DNA of 6,402 nt from Acidobacteriota bacterium (GTDB taxonomy: Bacteria > Acidobacteriota > Terriglobia > Acidiferrales > UBA7541). Each line of letters starts with the position of its first letter. The stretch's first letter is position 1. A program made the position numbers and the translations under genes. The notes below the pieces were generated by a model. That model made no database searches. It worked only from the letters and a program-made list of their open reading frames with translations, and had not been told where the DNA came from. This document shows, piece by piece, positions 1-4,782 of this stretch. The DNA lies in the NCBI GenBank assembly GCA_003133505.1, contig PKXT01000337.1, forward strand, positions 585 through 6,986, written 5' to 3'.

Positions 1-68
1 GGATGAAGCTTGAGCCGCCGAAGTACGTGATGGATTATTTGCGTGAGGCTGGCGGAGAGAGTTTTTAA
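1..68 (+). CDS. Possible 3' end of an upstream gene
   Basis: Frame 3 is the only + frame open from the window edge. It reads about 22 codons, ending in Tyr-Leu-Arg-Glu-Ala-Gly-Gly-Glu-Ser-Phe, then TAA at 66-68. The other two + frames stop at 4-6 and 11-13. The tail is hydrophilic with ordinary codon choice, as expected for a gene terminus, but it is too short to assign to a family. The minus strand is also open across this stretch, so coding on + is not proven. Confidence 0.25.
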   Translation, partial: MKLEPPKYVMDYLREAGGESF

Positions 69-624
69 AGACAGGCATATGTATAAATGGACCTGGAAGA
101 AGCCGAAAAATGGAACTGTGGCATTTTGAAACGACCGAACGCCCTACAAACGGAGAAAAGTTAAGCCGCTGTACAACTTCGAGCTTCGTTGGGGGAGAAT
201 TGTCCGCGGCCATCAGGGCGAGAATCTCAGGATAGCTCTTCTGATCGGCCAATAGTAGCCATTAGCCAGTTTTGGAGTGTTTCTTCCATCTGGTCTTGAT
301 CCTTGTGTCGGTAGGGGATTCGACGTCTCGCCAGGAGCGTTGAGTGGAATTTGATGGCATGGTATTAGGCCGCCGCATGCTTCGGTTGGGCCTAAGACGC
401 ACTCGCTACAGGGAGCTGGTTGGATCTTCTAATCGTAATTCGTGCAACTGGGCGAGTCTTCGAACACCGAGTGAGCCGCCAGGGCTGGCAAGGCGAACTG
501 CGGTAACCATTTTTTTTCAGAACGTTCAGCTCCTATTTCAGAACATCCAAATGGATTCAATCGTCGGTGGGCATTAAACACCTCTTTCGCGATAACGGAG
601 TTAAGCCGTGAGTCCAAAGCGCGC
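69..624. other. Gene-free stretch upstream of the regulator
   Basis: I see no convincing gene here. Short open frames at 344-577 (+) and 429-632 (-) overlap on opposite strands, look compositionally random, and match no family I know. On the minus strand two adjacent frames (about 361 to 227, then 261 to 1) have protein-like composition but would need a frameshift to join, so a decayed gene is possible. The 3' part contains a T-rich run at 511-517 and a 21-bp-spaced direct repeat. The phrase GTTAAGCCG occurs at 160-168, and the similar CGGAGTTAAGCCG at 596-608. No terminator with a clear stem and T-tract was seen after the stop at 66-68. Confidence 0.5.
515..544. repeat. Short direct repeat, 21-bp period
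   Basis: TTTCAGAAC occurs at 515-523 and again at 536-544. The 21-bp spacing is two helical turns, so both copies face the same side of the DNA. The first copy overlaps the palindrome GAACGTTC (520-527). It lies about 100 bp upstream of the putative operator at 625-640. It could be a second regulator's binding site or chance in T-rich DNA. Confidence 0.3.
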
Positions 625-640
625 TGTGACATTGGTCACT
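625..640. promoter_or_regulatory. CRP-like operator upstream of the regulator gene
   Basis: The sequence TGTGA-CATTGG-TCACT has the TGTGA-N6-TCACA layout of CRP-class sites. Its inner arms GTGAC and GTCAC are perfectly complementary, and only the outermost pair is broken. The site is 95 bp before the preferred start at 736. The same arms and spacing recur at 2131-2146 before the Cyc2-like gene. Because the downstream gene encodes a regulator whose recognition helix suits TGTGA half-sites, I infer autoregulation. Confidence 0.55.
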
Positions 641-722
641 CTCTCGTGTGAGGGGGGGTACAGGCAATTTTGGGGATTGGCTGGACGATGGAGGCAGTGG
701 AAGCCAAGAACAACCCCTTCCC

Positions 723-728
723 AGGGAG
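723..728 (+). promoter_or_regulatory. Ribosome binding site fixing the regulator start
   Basis: AGGGAG lies 7 nt before ATG 736. The longer alternatives, TTG 670 and ATG 688, lack a comparable site. The downstream ATG 784 has only a weaker, 10-nt-spaced AAGGAAA. This favours the 274-residue product. Confidence 0.55.
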
Positions 729-735
729 CAAAGCG

Positions 736-1560
736 ATGCCCTACAACCAGCTGCTGGTCATTCCGAAAAGGAAACGACGTATAATGCCTACGCCCTACGC
801 CATGAAGACGCCTTACGGCTTGCAGGTCATTGAGACGTGTGTAACGTGCCCGCTCTTAAAAGAGCGATTATTCTGCAATCTTTCAAGCCCTGCCATCGAG
901 GGGCTGGACGCCATCTCCTCCTCGGCTACCTATCCCAAAGGAGCCATTCTTTTCGTCGAAGGCCAGAAATCTCGCGGTGTCTTCGTGATCTGCAATGGCC
1001 GCGTTAAGCTCACAGCTGGTTCTGCTGACGGCAAATCGTTGATTCTTCGCATTGCAGGTCCTGGTGAGGTAATTGGCCTGCCTAGCGCGATTTCAGGGAA
1101 AGCATATGAGGTAACAGGTGAGGCTCTCGAGCCTATTCAGGCGAATTTTATTCCCCGAGACCTCTTTCTGCGGTTCCTTCGCGAACACGGCGACGCCGCC
1201 CTGCGAGTGGCGGAGATCCTCAGCGATATTTATTACGCCACCTACCGAGAGGTTCGCTATCTCGGTCTTTCGGGTTCGGCTGCAGAAAAGCTCGCCCGGT
1301 TCTTACTGGACCTAGCCGTTGAGCCCAGTCAGAGCAACGGCCAGAATAACGGCTCAATTCGTGTAACGCTAACTTTAACGCACGAAGAGATTGGGGCAAT
1401 GATAGGTGCGTCCCGGGAAACGATCACGCGGCTGTTCACAAAATTCAAGCACAAGCATTTCGTGGAGGTTTATGGCTCAACTCTCGTCATTACGAATAAA
1501 CGCGGCCTCGAGGATTTGTTAGACACTGCGTCTTTTCTTCCGAATGCAAAGCGAGGCTGA
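736..1560 (+). CDS. Crp/Fnr-family transcriptional regulator with N-terminal cysteine cluster
   Basis: A 274-residue dimeric DNA-binding regulator of the Crp/Fnr superfamily. An N-terminal cluster C35-x2-C38-x8-C47 precedes the cyclic-nucleotide-binding fold (about 50-150), which shows the family's G-x-V-K-L strand after Cys86 and a P-G-E-V-I-G turn. The Arg-Ser/Thr phosphate-binding signature of cAMP-binding CRP is absent, so cAMP is unlikely to be the ligand. A long dimer helix follows, then a winged helix-turn-helix (about 214-240) with recognition helix S-R-E-T-I-T-R. Its R227, E228 and R232 match the CRP residues that read TGTGA, whereas Fnr has Val at the first position. Four cysteines (35, 38, 47, 86) could hold an Fe-S cluster or act as thiol switches; the spacing is not that of E. 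coli Fnr. Frames allow earlier starts at TTG 670 or ATG 688. It probably controls itself and the downstream electron-transfer genes. Family certain; signal unknown. Confidence 0.93.
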   Translation: MPYNQLLVIPKRKRRIMPTPYAMKTPYGLQVIETCVTCPLLKERLFCNLSSPAIEGLDAISSSATYPKGAILFVEGQKSRGVFVICNGRVKLTAGSADGKSLILRIAGPGEVIGLPSAISGKAYEVTGEALEPIQANFIPRDLFLRFLREHGDAALRVAEILSDIYYATYREVRYLGLSGSAAEKLARFLLDLAVEPSQSNGQNNGSIRVTLTLTHEEIGAMIGASRETITRLFTKFKHKHFVEVYGSTLVITNKRGLEDLLDTASFLPNAKRG

Positions 1561-2130
1561 TCTGCGCCCTTAGCGAGACTCGCAATCCTGAACTGCGACT
1601 TCCCGAGCCGACTGCCCGTTTTACGGAAGAATTCAGAGGCGCACGTTAATTTGGCATCGCTAAACTACTCCTACGACGGGATTTAAAGCAGCACGAGTGC
1701 CGGGTGAAATAAAGTTAGGTCCGTCGCTCTTGCGTTCACGCCAAGAGCTCCTTCTCTTTTTGAGCTTGCGGAGAGCTTTGTTTTCAGTTCCCGGATTGTG
1801 AGAGGCGAATACTCTCCAGGCGATTCTCGCACCCCGACCACTCTCCTGCCGAACACCGAGTTTTTCTGCAGCCGAATTCGCAAAGAGCATCATTCACAGG
1901 TATGTCCTGCACTACTTGCAATTTTGTCCAGCGCCATAACCGAAGAAGAGCCTTGACCCCACAACCGTTAGAAGCAAGCATAATGTCCTCCTTAGCAAAT
2001 CATGAGGGACCGATCGCGGCAGCGCAGTGCCTCGGGTCACCGGCCGGTATGACGGCCATCACTTCAGGGGAGGAGCCCAGCCGGCGAATTTTTTATTAAT
2101 TTTGCTGTGAAAGCACGCACCGCGCTGATT
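1561..2130. other. Long intergenic region between regulator and Cyc2-like gene
   Basis: No supported gene. Open frames at 1660-1893, 1683-1883 and 1784-1981 (-) and 1902-2099 (+) are mutually overlapping and unlike any family I know. An 11-bp inverted repeat GCGAG-A-CTCGC (1573-1583) follows the regulator stop by 12 nt but has no T-tract, so it is a weak terminator candidate. At 1860-1877 the minus strand carries a near copy of a piece of the regulator gene. The 3' third (2008-2094) folds into hairpins and ends in six T. An AT-rich patch at 2087-2104 directly precedes the putative operator and could act as an upstream promoter element. Confidence 0.5.
2008..2094 (+). terminator. Hairpin cluster with T-run; terminator or structured leader
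   Basis: Three hairpins can be drawn. The first pairs GACC (2008-2011) with GGTC (2035-2038) and encloses GGCA-GCGCAG-TGCC (2018-2031). The second is a perfect five-pair stem, GGCCG (2042-2046) with CGGCC (2053-2057). The third is a short GGG/CCC stem (2068-2078). TTTTTT follows at 2089-2094. The final stem is 11 nt away from the T-run, so this is not a classic intrinsic terminator. It may insulate the Cyc2-like promoter from upstream transcription or be an unrecognised structured RNA. I could not match it to a known riboswitch. Confidence 0.25.
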
Positions 2131-2146
2131 TGTGACAAGCGTCACA
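2131..2146. promoter_or_regulatory. CRP-like operator upstream of the Cyc2-like gene
   Basis: TGTGA-CAAGCG-TCACA is a perfect TGTGA-N6-TCACA palindrome; the arms TGTGAC and GTCACA pair completely. It shares GTGACA-N3-GTCAC with the site at 625-640. It is centred at 2138.5, about 41 bp before a possible transcription start near 2179, the spacing of a class II activator site. The likely binder is the Crp/Fnr protein encoded at 736-1560. Confidence 0.65.
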
Positions 2147-2165
2147 GGTTTGCCATGACTATCCG

Positions 2166-2171
2166 TATCAA
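2166..2171 (+). promoter_or_regulatory. Candidate -10 element of the Cyc2-like gene
   Basis: TATCAA lies 19 bp after the operator and matches the TATAAT consensus at four of six positions. No good -35 hexamer is present; the operator occupies that place, as in activator-dependent promoters. It implies a transcript start near 2178-2180 and, with the start at 2285, a leader of about 105 nt. Confidence 0.3.
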
Positions 2172-2272
2172 AATATCAGAGAATTTGGGGTGTGGCTCTA
2201 CCGTTTGGCGCGAGTAATTTTGGTGGAAATGCCGCTCGTCCACGCGTGGTCCGTGACAAGGCCGTTAGGTAC

Positions 2273-2278
2273 AGGGGG
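2273..2278 (+). promoter_or_regulatory. Ribosome binding site fixing the Cyc2-like start
   Basis: AGGGGG is 6 nt before GTG 2285. The longer frame begins at GTG 2192, which lacks a well-spaced site and adds 31 residues rich in Arg and Gly before the signal peptide. GTG 2327 would give a very compact 23-residue signal peptide, but its only candidate site (GTAGG) is 10 nt away. Confidence 0.5.
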
Positions 2279-2284
2279 AAGAGA

Positions 2285-3667
2285 GTGCCACCTTTAAAAC
2301 CTGAACATTCTGTAGGCGCTACCGTCGTGAAGATAGTTTTATTGTTGTTCCCCGTCGCGTGGATGATTGTCGGTTCTGGGCGAAGCGCGCGCGCCGTTCC
2401 CAGTTACTCGCGTCAGACGGGATTACCGTGCTCAAGTTGCCACTACACCCCTCCCGAGCTGACTCCCTTCGGGCGGCAGTTCAAACTAGACGGCTACACT
2501 TTCACGACGAAGCCCACAATAACTGACGATAAAAAACCCCACAATGCCAGCCTAGCACTGCTGGAGGCATTTCCCCTTTCTGTGCTCTTCGACACCTCGT
2601 TCACTTCAACAAAATCACCACAGCCCGGAACACAAAATGGCAATTTCGAGTTTCCCCAGGATGTTTCCTTGTTTCTGGCCGGTGGCTGGGGAACCCACGT
2701 GGGAAGCTTCGTGCAGGTTACGTACGACGGCCAGAGTGATCATTTCACCTGGGATAACACCGACATCCGCGTCGTCAACAGTACCGCCCATTTGTTCGGC
2801 AAACCGTTTGTATATGGCGCAACATTTAACAATAATCCAACAGTCGAGGATCTTTGGAACAGTACACCGGCATGGGGATTTCCTTGGGTCGCGAGCGACG
2901 TGGCGCCTTCACCCACTGCGGCAGCTCTCATCAACGGTCCGCTGGCCCAGGATGTGGCAGGGCTCGGCGGATATTTCATGTGGAACAATCATATCTACGT
3001 AGCGAGCACAATCTATCGTTCCGAGCATATTGGTGCAGCTCAGCCAAACTCCGGGGTGGGTTTTCCGATTAATATTCAGGGCGTCGCCCCTTATTGGCGC
3101 GTCGCTTATCAGACTTCCACAACCAACAATAATCTTGAAATCGGCACCTACGGCATCCACGTGAATAGTACCCCTAACGCCGTTACTGGTCCCAAGGACA
3201 GCTATACGGACTGGGCGGTGGACTTTCAATACGATCGCACGATTCCGCAGTTCAAGAACGACGTTTTGTCTTTCCGCGGAACGTACATTGACGAGAACTC
3301 GACTCTGACAGGGACATATGAAAGCGGGGGCGCGGCCTTTCCGGATCACCATCTCAATACATGGGAGGGGAACGTTGAATATCATTTTGGCACACGTGTA
3401 TCGGGTACAGCGGGCCTTTTTGACATAACCGGAACAGCGGACCCGCTACTTTATCCACAAGCGCCGGTTTCCGGCAGCGCAAGCGGAAGCCCGGCGAGCA
3501 GCGGATATATTCTCAACGTTTCCTGGTGGCCCATACAAAACTTTGATCTGGCAGCCCAATACACGGGCTACCTGAAATTCAATGGGGCCGGTACAAATTA
3601 TGACGGAGCGGGCCGCGATGACGGGGCGAATGATACAGTATATCTGTTGGCGCGATTTATTTTCTGA
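2285..3667 (+). CDS. Cyc2-like outer-membrane cytochrome-porin fusion
   Basis: A 460-residue protein. The signal peptide has a hydrophobic core at about residues 18-30 and ends in A-R-A at 37, leaving a mature chain of about 423 residues. A single c-haem site, C49-S-S-C52-H53, lies 12 residues into the mature protein within the pattern S-R-Q-T-G, C-x2-C-H, P-E-L-T-P-F-G-R, F-K, G-Y-T. That is the fingerprint of Cyc2, the fused cytochrome-porin that takes electrons from extracellular Fe(II) in iron oxidisers. The rest is Gly/Asn/aromatic-rich with alternating strands, no further CxxCH, and ends in Phe, as outer-membrane barrels do. The size fits a 16-strand barrel. A Ser/Gly-rich segment (near 394-403) is probably a surface loop. 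A CRP-like operator precedes it, and periplasmic cytochrome and bc-complex genes follow. The substrate is not provable from sequence; related haem-barrel proteins of unknown function exist. The start is GTG 2285, with 2192 and 2327 as alternatives. Confidence 0.8.
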   Translation: MPPLKPEHSVGATVVKIVLLLFPVAWMIVGSGRSARAVPSYSRQTGLPCSSCHYTPPELTPFGRQFKLDGYTFTTKPTITDDKKPHNASLALLEAFPLSVLFDTSFTSTKSPQPGTQNGNFEFPQDVSLFLAGGWGTHVGSFVQVTYDGQSDHFTWDNTDIRVVNSTAHLFGKPFVYGATFNNNPTVEDLWNSTPAWGFPWVASDVAPSPTAAALINGPLAQDVAGLGGYFMWNNHIYVASTIYRSEHIGAAQPNSGVGFPINIQGVAPYWRVAYQTSTTNNNLEIGTYGIHVNSTPNAVTGPKDSYTDWAVDFQYDRTIPQFKNDVLSFRGTYIDENSTLTGTYESGGAAFPDHHLNTWEGNVEYHFGTRVSGTAGLFDITGTADPLLYPQAPVSGSASGSPASSGYILNVSWWPIQNFDLAAQYTGYLKFNGAGTNYDGAGRDDGANDTVYLLARFIF

Positions 3668-3858
3668 TTGAGTCGTGCAGCCCTGACCGGCTCGGAGCGC
3701 GTGGATGGCGAAACGGTCTGGCAGGCATTTGCAGCTGACTATGGGTGTCAGATACACTTCCAATCAGTATTTCAGCAGCGAATCGAGCAAGAAACGGGAT
3801 TTGCGTATGCTGAAAAAGACATACATTCGGCTTTTGCTCCCGGAATAGAGGAGAATAC

Positions 3859-4197
3859 ATGCGCCAAATTCTTTCGCGTCTAGCACTGGCAGCATTTTTT
3901 ATAGGCTTTAGCACCCTGGTTCTTCCTGCGGAAACACGAGCTCAAGGGGAGGCCTCCAAAGTTTTCAAAACGAACTGCGTGCTGTGCCATGCAGCGAATG
4001 GCAGCGGCGATTCGCCGGCTGGAAAGGCTATGAGTGCGAAGGATCTCCGGTCAGCCGAGGTGCAGAAGGAATCGGACGCGGATCTCACAGCTACTATTAC
4101 CAAGGGCCGCGGCAAGATGCCCGCGTTTGGCCAGAAGCTTTCGCCCGATGTGATTACTTCACTAGCCGCCTACATCCGGCAACTGCCCAAGAAATAG
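3859..4197 (+). CDS. Periplasmic monohaem cytochrome c, class I
   Basis: A 112-residue secreted cytochrome c. It has a signal peptide (residues 1-28, cleaved after T-R-A), haem attachment site C40-V-L-C43-H44, and a likely axial Met87 in the motif G-K-M-P-A-F. A C-terminal helix ending in Y-I-R-Q-L-P completes the small class I fold of about 84 mature residues. GAGGAG at 3848-3853, 5 nt before ATG 3859, supports the start. The 191-nt gap from the Cyc2-like gene holds no gene and could carry a secondary promoter, though I see no strong one. The Rieske gene follows after 18 nt. By position it is the natural shuttle between the outer-membrane cytochrome and the bc complex, or between the bc complex and a terminal oxidase not in this window. 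The partner is inferred. Confidence 0.9.
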   Translation: MRQILSRLALAAFFIGFSTLVLPAETRAQGEASKVFKTNCVLCHAANGSGDSPAGKAMSAKDLRSAEVQKESDADLTATITKGRGKMPAFGQKLSPDVITSLAAYIRQLPKK

Positions 4198-4215
4198 AAA
4201 TTCCTGCTGGATGCG

Positions 4216-4755
4216 ATGGAAGGGAAAATATCAACGTCCGGCACGGCTCCGGAAGATCGGCGCTCTTTTCTCGGAGTCTTACTTTCGTTGGGATCGATTT
4301 GCATGGGCGCACTGCTCTCCGTCCCATTGCTTCGCTTTACTCTTTTTCATCTTTTGCGGCGCACGACGGAACTGAAGGCTTCGTCCCTGGGCCCATTAAC
4401 CGACTTTTCCTCACTCAGCGAGCCCGTCGCCCGAACGATACAAGTCGAGCAGGTGGACGGCTGGCGCAAGATGATTTCTGAGCAAACGATTTACGTGACG
4501 CGAAACACGCGTGGGGAACTGCAGGCGCTATCCTCAATATGTCCACACCTGGGATGCACGGTGCCCTGGGTGAGTGGCAAAAAGGAATTTATCTGTCCGT
4601 GTCATGGGGCCATCTACTCACCGGAGGGAAGCCGCATCAGCGGCCCTTCGCTCAGGGGAATGGATCGTCTCGAGACAAGCACTCAAGATGGTCAACTGAT
4701 GGTCCGCTTCCAGTATTTCCGCCAGCTCGTCGCTGACCAGGAAGTTATGGGCTGA
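4216..4755 (+). CDS. Rieske iron-sulfur subunit of a cytochrome bc complex
   Basis: A 179-residue Rieske protein that accepts an electron from quinol at the Qo site and passes it to cytochrome c. The N terminus has a Tat-type motif, D-R15-R16-S-F-L-G, leading into one membrane anchor (about 18-47). The [2Fe-2S] ligands are C109 and H111 in C-P-H-L-G-C and C127 and H130 in C-P-C-H-G, with C114 and C129 placed for the usual disulfide. Residue 132, after C-H-G, is Ala instead of the Ser that hydrogen-bonds the cluster in high-potential Rieske proteins; the Tyr two residues on (Y134) is kept. Loss of that Ser is known to lower the midpoint potential, so a low-potential centre is inferred. No strong ribosome binding site precedes ATG 4216; tight spacing with the cytochrome c gene suggests co-translation. 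The cytochrome b gene starts 27 nt downstream. Confidence 0.94.
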   Translation: MEGKISTSGTAPEDRRSFLGVLLSLGSICMGALLSVPLLRFTLFHLLRRTTELKASSLGPLTDFSSLSEPVARTIQVEQVDGWRKMISEQTIYVTRNTRGELQALSSICPHLGCTVPWVSGKKEFICPCHGAIYSPEGSRISGPSLRGMDRLETSTQDGQLMVRFQYFRQLVADQEVMG

Positions 4756-4773
4756 AGGAGCCTCGCATCACCC

Positions 4774-4777
4774 GAGG
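4774..4777 (+). promoter_or_regulatory. Ribosome binding site for the cytochrome b gene
   Basis: GAGG lies 5 nt before ATG 4783. The frame also opens one codon earlier at TTG 4780, but the spacing and the better start codon favour ATG. Confidence 0.5.
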
Positions 4778-4782
4778 CCTTG

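Noticed and set aside
287..300. Fnr box (TTGAT-N4-ATCAA)
   Set aside because: Only the TTGAT half is present in TTGATCCTTG; the second half-site is missing.
344..577. Open frames at 344-577 (+) and 429-632 (-) as genes
   Set aside because: They overlap on opposite strands, have no ribosome binding sites worth noting, and show no recognisable domains or protein-like composition.
1981..2084. GEMM (c-di-GMP or cGAMP) or manganese riboswitch in the leader
   Set aside because: Phrases such as AGCAAATC, GCAGTGCC and GGGGAGGAGC vaguely recall these classes, but the conserved core order, tetraloop and closing stems are not present, and the segment ends before the predicted promoter.
1660..2099. Short open frames on both strands in the regulator to Cyc2-like gap
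   Set aside because: They overlap one another in several frames, are rich in Arg and Ser from random GC-containing DNA, and none resembles a family.
2285..3667. Multihaem cytochrome or MtrB-type porin
   Set aside because: Only one CxxCH is present, and it is covalently part of the barrel chain; MtrB-like porins partner with separate multihaem cytochromes, none of which are here.
3668..3883. Small 71-codon gene between the Cyc2-like and cytochrome c genes
   Set aside because: It starts with TTG directly at the previous stop, has no ribosome binding site, overlaps the well-supported cytochrome c start, and has no domain signal.
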